DNA of 64,000 nt from CAYQEC01 sp964416425 (GCA_964416425.1 CAYQEC010000009.1:26607-90606); one strand, 5' to 3'. Shown: positions 12,442 to 22,181, numbered from the stretch's first letter. The notes: a model not told the origin generated them from the sequence alone. Translations and numbers: made by a program.

Positions 12442-13574
12442 GCTGCACCTCCTTCGAGCTTGAGCAACTGGCGACTCCGGGTGTGCACGACCTCGCCCTG
12501 GTGTGTGATGGTGCACTCCCCGAAGACCTCGTCCGTCATGTCGATGGTGAGCCCGGCTCCGTCCCTGGCTCGTTCGAGCAGGGTGGTCACGTTGCGGGCG
12601 TACATGCGGGAGGCGTCAGTGGGAGCGGTGCTGGCGAGGTTGGTGGGACCGTAGACGTGCACGCCGTTGACCTCGACGACCTCGTCGCGGATGGAGGGCT
12701 CGACGTTGCCTCCGGTGTCGGCGGCCATGTCGACGACGACCGATCCGGGCCGCATCGATTCGACCATCTGGGTCGTCACCAGCAGCGGTGCCGGGCGGCC
12801 GGGGATCTGGGCGGTGGTGATGAGGAGGTCGGTCTCGGCCACGAACGGGGCGAGGGCTGCGTGCTGCTCGGCCTGGGTGTCCTCACCGACCTCCTTGGCG
12901 TAGCCGGACTTGTCGCCTGCCTGGGTGGGCGCTGCCACGAACTTGGCCCCGAGGCTCTCGACCTGCTCGCGGGTCTCGGGCCGGATGTCGTAGGCGTGCA
13001 CCACCGCCCCGAGGCGCCGGGCGGTGGCGATGGCCTGCAGGCCGGCGACGCCCACGCCGAGGATGAGGGCCTTGGAGGGTGGGATGGTGCCGGCGGGGGT
13101 CATCATCATCGGGAGCAATTTGGGAGAGGCCTGCGCCGCCAGCAGCACCGCGGCGTAGCCGGCCACCGTGGCCTGGGAGGAGAGGGCGTCCATGCTCTGG
13201 GCGAGCGTCGTGCGGGGGATGGCCTCCATGGCGATGGAGGTGACGCCGCGCCCGGCGAGAGCGCGCACCAGAGTGGCATCGACGAACGGGTCGAGGAACG
13301 AGAGGAGCACTGCACCCTCACGCAGGAGCGGGACCTCGTCGGCGAGAGGGGGACCGACTCGCAGCACCACATCGGTTCCGTGGGCGGCGGCGGCGTCGGG
13401 AACGATGGTGGCGCCGGCTGCGACGTAGGCCTCGTCGGGGTAACCCGCCTCGACGCCGGCACCGGTCTCGACGACGACCTCCCACTCCCAGCTCACCATC
13501 GTCTCGACCGATTGGGGGACGGCGGCGACGCGGCGCTCACCGTTTCGACGCTCTCGGGGGATACCGATCCTCAT
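12438..13574 (-). CDS. pntAA: NAD(P) transhydrogenase subunit alpha-1 (NAD-binding part)
   Basis: Soluble NAD(H)-binding subunit of the transhydrogenase, 378 residues, with the alanine-dehydrogenase/PNT fold. Seen: MRIGIPRERRNGERRVA at the N-terminus, the RQQD-like contact region as SMDALSSQA, and the Rossmann motif LGVGVAGLQAIATARRLGA. The ATG at 13574 fits family N-termini; an in-frame GTG four codons earlier (13586) is an alternative, and neither has a strong ribosome binding site. It is first gene of pntAA-pntAB-pntB. Confidence 0.92.
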   Translation of the reverse strand: MRIGIPRERRNGERRVAAVPQSVETMVSWEWEVVVETGAGVEAGYPDEAYVAAGATIVPDAAAAHGTDVVLRVGPPLADEVPLLREGAVLLSFLDPFVDATLVRALAGRGVTSIAMEAIPRTTLAQSMDALSSQATVAGYAAVLLAAQASPKLLPMMMTPAGTIPPSKALILGVGVAGLQAIATARRLGAVVHAYDIRPETREQVESLGAKFVAAPTQAGDKSGYAKEVGEDTQAEQHAALAPFVAETDLLITTAQIPGRPAPLLVTTQMVESMRPGSVVVDMAADTGGNVEPSIRDEVVEVNGVHVYGPTNLASTAPTDASRMYARNVTTLLERARDGAGLTIDMTDEVFGECTITHQGEVVHTRSRQLLKLEGGAA

Positions 13575-13689
13575 GGCAGATGGCACGCTAACTGATCCGA
13601 TCTCGTCTGGCTATTCGAGGCCGCTGGTGGAAGAAATCGCCCGCCGCAGAAGGGATTCCGGGCGACGGGAGCCTCGCCAACCGGCCTCG

Positions 13690-14589
13690 TTAGAGGGTGG
13701 CCTGCTCCTCGACCGAGAGGTCGGCGAGCCGCAAGGCGGCGACGACGCGGGTGCGTGATTCGCCGGTGAGCGGCCGGAGCGGAGCGCGGGGGAAGCCCGG
13801 CCTCAACCCCGCCTCGGCGGCGGCCGCCTTCGTGCCCGGGATCCCGTGGGATTCGACCTCGCGCACCAGGATCGTGAGCCGCTGCTGCAGCAGGTCGGCG
13901 GCCGCCTGCGACCGGTGGGACGTCTCCACGACGTGGCGCACGAATTCGGGGACGTAGTTGGCCGAGGCGGTGATCGCGCCACCGCCGCCGGCCGCCATGC
14001 TCTGGGCCAACATGGAGCTGGCGCCGGCGTGGATGACGAAGCCGTCGTCGATGCGGCTACGGAGCTCCTGGATCCGCACCGGGCGTCCGCCCGAGTCCTT
14101 CATGCCGACGATGTTCGGGTGAGCGCTCAGCATCACGATCTGGTCGATCGGGAGTTCGTAGCCGGTCACGGCCGGGACCGAGTAGAGCAGGATCGGGATC
14201 GGGGAGGCCTCCGCCAGCCCGAGGTAGTAATCGTGCACCGCGGCGTGGTTGCCGCGGGCCAGCGAGGTCGGGGTGAGGACGACGGCGCTCTCGGCTCCCT
14301 CCGCCGCAGCTTCGGTGACTTGGCCGATCCCTTGGCGGAGCGATTCGGCGGCGACCCCGCACGTCAGGTAGATGCGGTCGCCGTGAGCGGCACGGGCGGC
14401 GGCGAGCAGCCTGCCCCGCTCTCCCGGCTCCAGGTAGGGGCCCTCCCCGGTGGAGCCGGCGACGAGGAACCCGGTGACGCCGCGGCCGACCAGGACGTCG
14501 AGATTGTGATGATGCGCGTCGAGGTCGATCTCACCGTCGGCGTCGAACGGGGTGATCAGCGCCGGCATCACACTCGGCAGTGTGGCCAC
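13690..14589 (-). CDS. DHDPS-family aldolase, 4-hydroxy-2-oxoglutarate aldolase-like
   Basis: Schiff-base (class I) aldolase of the dihydrodipicolinate synthase/N-acetylneuraminate lyase family, 299 residues. GSTGEG at 45-50, Tyr136 and Lys164 (GMKDSGG) are the expected catalytic elements. After Tyr136 the sequence reads YSVPAVTGYELP, without the arginine that DapA uses to bind its substrate. Together with SAHPNIVGMKDSGG it resembles 4-hydroxy-2-oxoglutarate aldolase (HOGA1 type) more than DapA. GTG start with AGGAGGG about 8 nt upstream. Annotation pipelines may call it dapA; I think that less likely. Confidence 0.75.
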   Translation of the reverse strand: MATLPSVMPALITPFDADGEIDLDAHHHNLDVLVGRGVTGFLVAGSTGEGPYLEPGERGRLLAAARAAHGDRIYLTCGVAAESLRQGIGQVTEAAAEGAESAVVLTPTSLARGNHAAVHDYYLGLAEASPIPILLYSVPAVTGYELPIDQIVMLSAHPNIVGMKDSGGRPVRIQELRSRIDDGFVIHAGASSMLAQSMAAGGGGAITASANYVPEFVRHVVETSHRSQAAADLLQQRLTILVREVESHGIPGTKAAAAEAGLRPGFPRAPLRPLTGESRTRVVAALRLADLSVEEQATL

Positions 14590-14715
14590 CAGGGTCCCTC
14601 CTTCGGAGTCCAGCGGAATGCAGCCTACGAGCAGCGGGCACCTACCAGGAAACCGATTCCGCCCCGAGGGGGAGGCGAGGAGGCAGGCCGTCGGGTCTCG
14701 CGGCCGCCGGTTCCC

Positions 14716-16404
14716 TCACCTGCCGTGGTGCAGCACCGCCAGGAACGCTTCTCCGTACCGCTCCAGCTTCACCGGACCCACCCCGGGCACCGCGAGCAGT
14801 TCCGCCTCCGTGCTCGGGCCCGCCTCGACCATCGCCAGCAGGGTGGCATCGGCGAACACTACGTAGGGCGGCACCGCTCGCTCGTCGGCGAGCCGGCGAC
14901 GGAGTGCCCGGAGGGACTCGAAGAGTGGCGTGCGCCGCGGGTCGGGGGCGGGGTCGGCTCCCGGCTCACCCCGGGTCTGCCTCGACGCTCCCGCGGGACG
15001 GGCCGCGGCGGCCAGGAGGTCCTCCCCGGTGCAGACGTCGCACGACGCTCCACAATCGTCGATCTGCTCCCCGAAGTGGGCGACGACGGTGCGATGCCGG
15101 CACGCCACCCGCTGCGCCCAGGCGAACATCTTGCGGGCCTGTTGGCGGTGCCATGCCCCGGTTTCCTCGCCGGCGGTCATCCGGTCCAGGCTCATCACGT
15201 CGGCCCAGGAGTAGAACAGCACACAATCGCTCTCTACCCCGTCCCGGCCGGCACGGCCGATCTCCTGGTAGTACCCCTCCACCGATCGGGGCATGTCGCG
15301 GTGGATGACGTACCGGACGTTCGACTTGTCGATCCCCATCCCGAACGCCACCGTGGCGCAGATCACGTCGACCTCCTCCCGGATGAAGGCGTTCTGCACC
15401 GTGGTGCGCTCCCCGGCGTCCATGCCGGCGTGGTACGCCGACGCCGGGATCCCAAGGCCGCGCAGGTACTTCGCCGTCGACTCGGCCGCTGCCCGGGACA
15501 GGGTGTAGACGATCCCGCTCTCGCCTCGTCTCGCCAGGCAGAGCCGCCCGATCGACTCCCGCACCCGAACCCGGCGCCCGTCGTGCTCACCCTTCCTGAT
15601 CACGTGGATCTGCAGGTTGGGACGGAAGAACGACCCCCGGAAGCGCACCGTGTCCGTCATCGCCAGCTGCGCCTCGATGTCACGGGTCACCTCCTCGGTG
15701 GCGGTGGCGGTGAGCGCCAGCACCGGGACCCCGAAGCGGGTCTTCAGACCGCGCAGGTTCCGGTACGCCGGGCGGAAGTCGTGGCCCCACTGGCTGATGC
15801 AGTGCGCCTCGTCCACCGCGATCAACCGGAGGTCGACCCCGTTGAGCGCCGATCCGACCGAGGCGTCCAATCCCTCCGGTGCGGCGTACACCAGCTCGTA
15901 GCGGCCCCGTCGCATCTGGTCGATCCTGTCGCTCCGCTCCATCGGATCCAGACTCGAGTTGAGGAACGTGGCCCGCATCCCGACCTCGTGCAACCCATCC
16001 ACCTGATCCTTCATCAGGGCGATGAGGGGGGATACCACCAGCGTCGTGGCTCCCAGCACCCGGGCGGTCAGCTGGTAGGTGAGCGACTTGCCGGCACCGG
16101 TCGGCATGATTCCGACGCAGTCCCGGCCCGATACGACGGCCTCGATGATCTCCCGCTGGCCCGGCCGGAACGACGAGAAGCCGAACACGTCTCGGAGCAC
16201 CTCGTCGACGGCGCTCATCCTGCCGGCGGTCACCGCCACCACCAGGTCGCGCAATGCCGCGATGTCGGCGGCTGTGAACGCCCCTGGCTCCCGCCGCCAG
16301 GCGCGGCGCAACCCGTCGAGCAGACCTCCGGCGCGGACGCTGTCGCCGGCGGCGAGCGCCGATCGAATCTGCTCGATCCCGTTCGGCGCGGGGATTCCGG
16401 ACAC
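14716..16404 (-). CDS. recQ: ATP-dependent DNA helicase RecQ
   Basis: 3'-5' DNA helicase of recombination and repair, about 562 residues. Visible: FRPGQREII, Walker A PTGAGKS (about 101-107), Walker B VDEAHCIS, helicase motif VI QEIGRAGRDG, the RecQ zinc domain with four cysteines (CRHR..CGASCDVC), and a C-terminal HRDC domain ending about residue 560. The winged-helix part seems short. I choose GTG at 16404 because TAGCGT lies exactly 7 nt upstream, the leaderless pattern common here. GTG at 16443 and ATG at 16218 are in frame; the ATG would remove a 62-residue N-terminal extension of unknown role. Confidence 0.88.
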   Translation of the reverse strand: MSGIPAPNGIEQIRSALAAGDSVRAGGLLDGLRRAWRREPGAFTAADIAALRDLVVAVTAGRMSAVDEVLRDVFGFSSFRPGQREIIEAVVSGRDCVGIMPTGAGKSLTYQLTARVLGATTLVVSPLIALMKDQVDGLHEVGMRATFLNSSLDPMERSDRIDQMRRGRYELVYAAPEGLDASVGSALNGVDLRLIAVDEAHCISQWGHDFRPAYRNLRGLKTRFGVPVLALTATATEEVTRDIEAQLAMTDTVRFRGSFFRPNLQIHVIRKGEHDGRRVRVRESIGRLCLARRGESGIVYTLSRAAAESTAKYLRGLGIPASAYHAGMDAGERTTVQNAFIREEVDVICATVAFGMGIDKSNVRYVIHRDMPRSVEGYYQEIGRAGRDGVESDCVLFYSWADVMSLDRMTAGEETGAWHRQQARKMFAWAQRVACRHRTVVAHFGEQIDDCGASCDVCTGEDLLAAAARPAGASRQTRGEPGADPAPDPRRTPLFESLRALRRRLADERAVPPYVVFADATLLAMVEAGPSTEAELLAVPGVGPVKLERYGEAFLAVLHHGR

Positions 16405-16444
16405 GGTGGCAACGCTAGTTGTCCTTCGGTCGCCGGCCGCCACC

Positions 16445-17914
16445 CTATGCGCTGTACGCGGTGGAGGTGGTGGCGCCGCCCTCGCCGGTCCAGTCGGTGT
16501 GGAAGAACTCGCCGCGGGGCCGATCGGTTCGCTCGTAGGTGTGGGCGCCGAAGTAGTCGCGCTGGGCCTGGATGAGGGCGGCGGGGCCCCGGCCGGTGCG
16601 GTACCCGTCGTAGAAGGCGAGGGCCGAGGAGTAGGCGGGAACGGCGATCCCGGCCACTACCGCCCGGGAGACGGTGCGGCGCCACCCTTGCTGGGCGGCG
16701 TTGAGTTCGCCGGCGAAGAACGGGCTCAGCAGCAGATCGGGCAGGTCGGGCTGGGCGGCGTAGGCGGAGGTGATGTCGGCGAGGAAGCGGGAGCGGATGA
16801 TGCAGCCGCCCCGCCACAGCGACGCCACCCGCCCCAGGTCGAGGTCCCAGCCGTGTTCGGCGCCGGCGCTCCCCAGCAGCATGAAGCCTTGGGCGTAGGA
16901 GACGATCTTGGAGGCGTAGAGGGCGTCGTGGAGGTCGGAGACCGCCTGGTCACGGTCGGCGGCGAAGGCCGGGTCCGGGCCGGCGAGCACCTTGGCGGCG
17001 GCGAGGCGACGGTCCCGCAACGCCGAGACGACCCGGGCATAGACCGCCTCGGCCACCAGCGACACCGGCTCTCCGGCATCCATCGAGGCGATCACCGTCC
17101 ACTTGCCGGTGCCCTTCTGGCCGGCGGCGTCGAGGATCCGCTCCAGCAGCGGGGCGCCGTCCCCGTCGAGTTGGGCCATGATGTCGGCGGTGATCTCGAT
17201 CAGGTAGGAGTCGAGCTTGCCGGTGTCCCACCCGGCGAAGGTGTCGTGCATCTCCTCGTGGGACATGCCGAGTCCCCGATGCATCACGTCGTAGGCCTCG
17301 GCGATCACCTGCATGTCGCCGTACTCGATGCCGTTGTGGACCATCTTGACGAAGTGCCCGGCGCCGTCCGGTCCCACCCAGTCGCAGCAGGGCACCCCGT
17401 CGACGTGGGCGGCGACGGCCTGCAGAACGTCGCGCACCTCGGGCCAGGCCTCGGCGGTGCCGCCCGGCATGATGGAGGGCCCGTGCCGTGCCCCCTCCTC
17501 GCCGCCGGAGATGCCGGCGCCGACGAAGCGGAGCCCGGCGTCTTCGAAGCGGCGGGTCCGGCGGATGGTGTCCCGGTAGTAGGAGTTGCCGCCGTCGAGC
17601 ACGATGTCACCCGGCTCGAGCAGCGGGACGAGCTCGTCGAGCACGGCGTCGACCGCCGTCCCGGCCCGGATCATGAGCAGCACCCGGCGGGGCCGGGAGA
17701 GCAACGCCACCAGGTCGGGGAGAGAGTGGGCGCCGACGACCCGGGTGCCGGCCGCCTCGCCTGCGAGGAACTCGTCGACCCGCTCGGTGGTGCGGTTGTA
17801 GGCGGCGACGGTGAACCCGTGGTCGTCCATGTTGAGGATGAGGTTGCGACCCATCACCGCCAGGCCGAAGACGCCGATGTCGGCTCCTGCCGAGGCCTTG
17901 TCGCTGCGTTCCAT
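16445..17914 (-). CDS. gnd: 6-phosphogluconate dehydrogenase (decarboxylating)
   Basis: Oxidative pentose phosphate enzyme turning 6-phosphogluconate into ribulose 5-phosphate with NADP+. 489 residues, the long (dimeric, E. coli-like) form. N-terminal fold GLAVMGRN; substrate motif GAGISGGEEGARHGPS; catalytic lysine in FVKMVHNGIEYGDMQ; C-terminal RAQRDYFGAHTYERTDRPRG-type tail. TAGCCT is exactly 7 nt before the ATG and no ribosome binding site is present, so a leaderless start is likely. It lies between the M1 peptidase and recQ on the same strand. Confidence 0.95.
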   Translation of the reverse strand: MERSDKASAGADIGVFGLAVMGRNLILNMDDHGFTVAAYNRTTERVDEFLAGEAAGTRVVGAHSLPDLVALLSRPRRVLLMIRAGTAVDAVLDELVPLLEPGDIVLDGGNSYYRDTIRRTRRFEDAGLRFVGAGISGGEEGARHGPSIMPGGTAEAWPEVRDVLQAVAAHVDGVPCCDWVGPDGAGHFVKMVHNGIEYGDMQVIAEAYDVMHRGLGMSHEEMHDTFAGWDTGKLDSYLIEITADIMAQLDGDGAPLLERILDAAGQKGTGKWTVIASMDAGEPVSLVAEAVYARVVSALRDRRLAAAKVLAGPDPAFAADRDQAVSDLHDALYASKIVSYAQGFMLLGSAGAEHGWDLDLGRVASLWRGGCIIRSRFLADITSAYAAQPDLPDLLLSPFFAGELNAAQQGWRRTVSRAVVAGIAVPAYSSALAFYDGYRTGRGPAALIQAQRDYFGAHTYERTDRPRGEFFHTDWTGEGGATTSTAYSA

Positions 17915-17924
17915 GGGGCGGAGG

Positions 17925-19433
17925 CTACTGCCCGGTCGGGAGGTCGGGGAGGGTCGGCCCGTGGAGCCAAGCGTCGAAGAAGGCGCCGAGGTCCCGGCCC
18001 GAGATCTCCTCGGCGACGGCGACGAAATCGGCGGTGACCACGTTTCCCCCGGCGAAACGGTCGTAGTAGGTGCGCAGCGTCTCGAAGAAGGCCTCGTCGC
18101 CGACCTCGAGACGGAGGGCGTGGAGGGTGAGGGCGCCGCTGACGTACACCGAGCCGTTGAAGAGGTCGTCGGCGGGAGGCTCGCCCGGTGGCGGGAGTCC
18201 GGCCTCCACCATCTGGGCATGGTTGCCGGTCGCGGTGGACTCGAGCGCCGCCGGGCCCTGCTGCTGCTCGACCCAGAGCCACTCGGCGTAGGTGGCGAAG
18301 CCCTCGTTGAGCCAGATGTCCCCCCAGTCACCCACGGTCACCGAATCGCCGAACCACTGGTGGGCGAGCTCGTGGACCAGCACGGTCTCGAAGAACGCAG
18401 GCGAGTCGGTGAACTCGCGTCCGAACAGCACCAGCGTGGAGTTCTCGAGGGCGGCGTCAAAACCGGAGATGACGGCGATGCCGGAGGTCGCGAAGGGGTA
18501 GGGGCCGAAGAGATTGGTGAGGAAGGCGAGCATCTCGCCTTGCAGGGCGAGGGAGGAGGGGGGGTCGGCGGCGAGATCGGCCGGCAGCACGTTGCGGACC
18601 GGCACTCCGGCAGCCTCGGCCGACGGCGGGTCCTCGATGATCTCGAGGTCGCCGATGACGACGGTGGCGAGGTAGGTCGGCATCGGCTGATCCATTTCCC
18701 ACACCCAGGTGGCGCTGCCGAGGTCGGTGATCCGATCGGTGAGCACCCCGTTGGCGGCGGCGGTGAGTCCTTCCGGCACGGTGAGGCGGAATGTGAAGGT
18801 CGCCTTGTCGAGCGGGTGGTCGTTACAGGGGAACCAGGTATGGGCGGCGTCGGGCTCGGCCACCACGTACCGGGTCCCGTCGTCGGCGCTGCTCCATCCG
18901 ACCGGAAACGAGATGGCCGGTGACGAGACCGGCTCCGGCACGCCGGAGTAGAGCACGGCGACCGAGAACCCCTCGCCGGTCGTGATGGGGGAGGCGGGGG
19001 TGACCCGCAGCTTGGACCCGTCCCGGGCGTAGTCCACCGCGGCGTCCCCCATCGTCACCTCCTCGACGTCGAACCCGGAGAAGTCGACGGAGATCTCCTC
19101 GAGGGCGGCGACCGCGTGAGCCTCGATCGTGACGAGGGCGGACAGCGAAGCGGAGTCCGGATCCCAGGTGAGGTCGATGGTGTAGCGGTCGACGTCGTAC
19201 CCGGCGTTCCCCAGATCGGGGTAGAGGGAGTCGCCGAGCCCCCGGTCGTTCCCCACCCCGGTGAGCGGGCTGCTGAAGCGGGGGGTCGTGGTGGTGGTCG
19301 GCGCCGCCGTGATCGAGCTCGCCGTGGTGGTGGTCGGCGCCGGGGATGTCGTAGTCGCCGCGCTGCCGCCGCCGGAGCAGCCGGCGGCGAACAGCACCAC
19401 CGTGACCAGGAACGAGACGAGCCTGTGCTGCAT
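17925..19433 (-). CDS. M1 family zinc aminopeptidase, lipoprotein
   Basis: Exported zinc aminopeptidase of family M1, 502 residues. The N-terminus is a lipoprotein signal peptide with lipobox FAAGC (Cys19), then a Thr/Ser/Pro-rich linker to about residue 55, so the enzyme is tethered outside the membrane. Zinc ligands are in HELAHQWFG with the downstream glutamate in NEGFATYAE. The GAMEN exopeptidase motif appears altered (AALENSTLVLFG). It is shorter than full-length PepN and lacks a long C-terminal helical domain. TAAGCT lies 8 nt before the ATG, suggesting a leaderless mRNA. Confidence 0.88.
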   Translation of the reverse strand: MQHRLVSFLVTVVLFAAGCSGGGSAATTTSPAPTTTTASSITAAPTTTTTPRFSSPLTGVGNDRGLGDSLYPDLGNAGYDVDRYTIDLTWDPDSASLSALVTIEAHAVAALEEISVDFSGFDVEEVTMGDAAVDYARDGSKLRVTPASPITTGEGFSVAVLYSGVPEPVSSPAISFPVGWSSADDGTRYVVAEPDAAHTWFPCNDHPLDKATFTFRLTVPEGLTAAANGVLTDRITDLGSATWVWEMDQPMPTYLATVVIGDLEIIEDPPSAEAAGVPVRNVLPADLAADPPSSLALQGEMLAFLTNLFGPYPFATSGIAVISGFDAALENSTLVLFGREFTDSPAFFETVLVHELAHQWFGDSVTVGDWGDIWLNEGFATYAEWLWVEQQQGPAALESTATGNHAQMVEAGLPPPGEPPADDLFNGSVYVSGALTLHALRLEVGDEAFFETLRTYYDRFAGGNVVTADFVAVAEEISGRDLGAFFDAWLHGPTLPDLPTGQ

Positions 19434-19480
19434 CGCGGGTCAGCTTAGGAGACGCCGCGGGCTGTGGAAGGGGGAGACGC

Positions 19481-20542
19481 TCAGAGCGCTTCCACCACCG
19501 CGTCGCCCATCTCCACCGTCGAGACCGCCGGGCCGCCGGCGGCGATGTCGGCGGTGCGGAGGCCGGCGTCGAGCACCCGGTCCACCGCCGCCTCCACCGC
19601 GGCGGCGTCCTCCTCGAGATCGAGGGAGTGCCGTAGCGCCATGGCGCCCGCCAGGATGGTGGCGAGCGGGTTGGCGACACCCCGCCCGGCGATGGTCGGC
19701 GCCGAGCCGTGGATCGGCTCGTACAGGCCGGGCCCGTCGGCGCCCAGCGAGGCCGACGGCAGCAGTCCCAGCGAGCCGGGCAGCATCGAGCCCTCGTCGG
19801 TCAGGATGTCGCCGAAGAGGTTGCCGGTGACCACCACGTCGAAATCCCGGGGTCGGGAGATGAGGTGCATCGCCATGGCGTCGACCAGGACCACCTCGTA
19901 TTCCAGATCGGGGTACTCGGCGGCGACCACCCGGGCCGCCACCCGGCGCCACAGGCGCGACACCTCGAGCACGTTCGCCTTGTCGACCGAGGTGAGCCGG
20001 CCCCGGCGGCGGCGGGCGGCGTCGGCGGCGAGGCGGATGATGCGCTCGATCTCGTCGCTGTGGTACTCCATGACGCTCTCGGCGCGGGTGCCGTCGGGAT
20101 CCAGCGTCTGGCGCCCGAAGTAGATGCCGCCGGTCAGCTCCCGGAAGAAGAGGATGTCGACGCCCTCGACCAGCGCGGGGCGGAGGGGGGAGGCGTCGAT
20201 GAGCTGGCGATGGGCCCGGATCGGCCGCAGGTTGGCGAACAGGCCCAGTTCCTTACGCAGCGTCAGCAACCCCGCCTCGGGCCGGGTCTTGGCGTCCGGG
20301 TCGTCCCACTGCGGTCCTCCGACGGCGCCGAGCAGGATGGCGTCGGCGGCGCGGCAGGCGGCCAGGGTCGATGCCGGCAGCGGGTCCCCGAAGGCGTCGA
20401 TGGCGTTGCCGCCCACCGGGTGCACCGCGAAGGTGAAGTCGTGCCCGCCCCGCCGGGCGACCGCCTCCAGCACCTTGCGGGCCTCGGCGACGATCTCCGG
20501 CCCGATCCCGTCTCCCGGCAGGAGCACGATCGACGCTTCCAT
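19481..20542 (-). CDS. leuB: 3-isopropylmalate dehydrogenase
   Basis: Leucine biosynthesis enzyme that oxidises and decarboxylates 3-isopropylmalate with NAD+; 353 residues, standard length. Motifs: LPGDGIGPEIVAEARKVL, LLGAVGGPQWDD, RELTGGIYFG, the lysine motif DKANVLEVSRLWR, and NLFGDILTDEGSMLPGSLGLLPSASLG with the metal aspartates. It follows leuA by 28 nt and is the last gene of the ilv-leu cluster on this strand. Confidence 0.95.
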   Translation of the reverse strand: MEASIVLLPGDGIGPEIVAEARKVLEAVARRGGHDFTFAVHPVGGNAIDAFGDPLPASTLAACRAADAILLGAVGGPQWDDPDAKTRPEAGLLTLRKELGLFANLRPIRAHRQLIDASPLRPALVEGVDILFFRELTGGIYFGRQTLDPDGTRAESVMEYHSDEIERIIRLAADAARRRRGRLTSVDKANVLEVSRLWRRVAARVVAAEYPDLEYEVVLVDAMAMHLISRPRDFDVVVTGNLFGDILTDEGSMLPGSLGLLPSASLGADGPGLYEPIHGSAPTIAGRGVANPLATILAGAMALRHSLDLEEDAAAVEAAVDRVLDAGLRTADIAAGGPAVSTVEMGDAVVEAL

Positions 20543-20570
20543 CAGGCCTCTCCCCGATCGCCGGCCACCG

Positions 20571-22106
20571 CTAGCGACCCTCGGGCACGGGGCTGCTGCG
20601 GTCGACGAGCACCTTGTTGAGGGCCGTCACGAACGCCTGGGCGGAGCCCTCCACCACGTCGGTGGAGACCCCCCGGCCCGAGACCGTCGACGACCCGACC
20701 TGGATGATCACGTTGACCTCGGCCATGGCGTCGGCCCCCGAGGTCAGCGGGCTCACCCGGTAGTCGAGCAACGTCGCCTCGATCCCGAACGCTTCCTGGA
20801 TCGCCACGAAGGCGGCGTTGACCATGCCGTCCCCCTCGGCCCGGCTCTGGCGCTCTTCCCCCGCCTGGCGGAGCGTGATCACCGCCACCGGGACCTCCTG
20901 GTTGCCGCCGGAGACGTGGATCCCCACCAGCTCCATCAGGTCGGGCCCGTGGCTCGTCTCGGCACCGACGATGGCCAGCAGCCCCTCCTCGGAGATCTCG
21001 CCCTTGCGGTCGGCGAGCTGCTTGAAACGAGTGAAGGCCCGGGCCAGCTCGGCGTCGTCGAGCTCGATGTCGAGATGGCGGAGGGCATCGACGAAGGCGG
21101 CCCGCCCCGAGTGCTTTCCCAGCACGAGGGAGCTGCGCTGACCGACGGAATTGGCGTCCATGATCTCGTACGTTTCCCGGTTCCGCAGGACGCCGTGTTG
21201 GTGGATGCCGGATTCGTGGGCGAAGGCGTTGCGGCCGACTACCGCCTTGTTGTACTGGATCGGGTAGCCGGTGAGGCGCGACACGAGCCGCGACGTCTCG
21301 AAGATCTCGGTGGTGTCGGCGCCGATCTCGACCCCGAAGTAGTCCTGGCGGGTCTTGACCGCCATGATGATCTCCTCGGTCGAGGTGTTGCCGGCCCGTT
21401 CCCCGATGCCGTTGATGGCGCCCTCGATCTGGCGGGCGCCGGCCCGGATCGCCGACAGCGAGTTGGCGACGGCGAGGCCGAGGTCGTTGTGGCAGTGGGT
21501 GGAGATGATCACGTCCTCGTTGCCGCCCCGCACCTCGGCGTAGACCCGCTCTATCAACGCCACGAAGTCCGACGGCACCGCGTAGCCCACCGTGTCGGGG
21601 ATGTTGATGGTGGTGGCGCCGGCCTCCACCGCCCGGCGGCAGGTCTCCACCACGAAGTCGGGATGGGTGCGGGTGGCGTCCTGGGGGGAGAACTCCACGT
21701 CGTCGCTGTAGCGGCGAGCCCGCTTCACCCCCTCGGTGATGGCGGCGAGCACGTCGGCTTCCGACATGCGCAGCATCGTCTCCCGCTGGATCGGCGAGGT
21801 CGAGATGAACACGTGGATGCGTTTGCGGGCGGCCGCGGCGACGGCGTCGGCGGCCCGGTCGATGTCGTCGGGCAGGGTCCGGGCCAGGCTCGCGATGACC
21901 GGGCCGTGTACCTCGGCGGCGATGCGCGATACGGCCTCGAAGTCGCCGGGGGAGGAGGCGGCGAAGCCGGCCTCGATGACGTCGACGCGCAGCCGGGCGA
22001 GCTGGTGGGCGATGGCGACCTTCTCGTCGGGCGACAGGGCGATGCCGGGGGCCTGCTCCCCGTCGCGGAGGGTGGTGTCGAAGATGATCAGGCGGTCGGG
22101 GGACAT
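20571..22106 (-). CDS. leuA: 2-isopropylmalate synthase
   Basis: First committed enzyme of leucine synthesis, condensing acetyl-CoA with 2-oxoisovalerate; 511 residues. The catalytic TIM barrel starts with IIFDTTLRDGEQAPG and includes NIPDTVGYAVP and the metal ligand motif HCHNDLGLAVANSLSAIRAGARQIEGAINGIGERAGN. The C-terminal part (about 390-505) is the LeuA dimerisation domain that senses leucine. It has its own AGGAG before the ATG and is preceded by a Leu-rich leader peptide (22182-22229), pointing to attenuation by leucine supply. Confidence 0.95.
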   Translation of the reverse strand: MSPDRLIIFDTTLRDGEQAPGIALSPDEKVAIAHQLARLRVDVIEAGFAASSPGDFEAVSRIAAEVHGPVIASLARTLPDDIDRAADAVAAAARKRIHVFISTSPIQRETMLRMSEADVLAAITEGVKRARRYSDDVEFSPQDATRTHPDFVVETCRRAVEAGATTINIPDTVGYAVPSDFVALIERVYAEVRGGNEDVIISTHCHNDLGLAVANSLSAIRAGARQIEGAINGIGERAGNTSTEEIIMAVKTRQDYFGVEIGADTTEIFETSRLVSRLTGYPIQYNKAVVGRNAFAHESGIHQHGVLRNRETYEIMDANSVGQRSSLVLGKHSGRAAFVDALRHLDIELDDAELARAFTRFKQLADRKGEISEEGLLAIVGAETSHGPDLMELVGIHVSGGNQEVPVAVITLRQAGEERQSRAEGDGMVNAAFVAIQEAFGIEATLLDYRVSPLTSGADAMAEVNVIIQVGSSTVSGRGVSTDVVEGSAQAFVTALNKVLVDRSSPVPEGR

Positions 22107-22135
22107 GGGGTTCTGCTCCTGGGTGGTATGGCGGA

Positions 22136-22181
22136 CGGGGTGCGCCGGTGCGCCGGGTCGAGCCGCGACGGGCTCGCCCGG
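22136..22181 (-). promoter_or_regulatory. leuA attenuator hairpin region
   Basis: Directly after the leader peptide stop the minus strand can fold as CCGGG-C-GAGCC, 7-nt loop, GGCTC-GA-CCCGG (22153-22181), two 5-bp helices split by a small internal loop. A tandem GGCGCACC repeat and a possible CCGG/CCGG helix follow. There is no U-run, so control could act on leuA translation (its AGGAG lies a few bases further on) rather than by termination. Confidence 0.5.
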
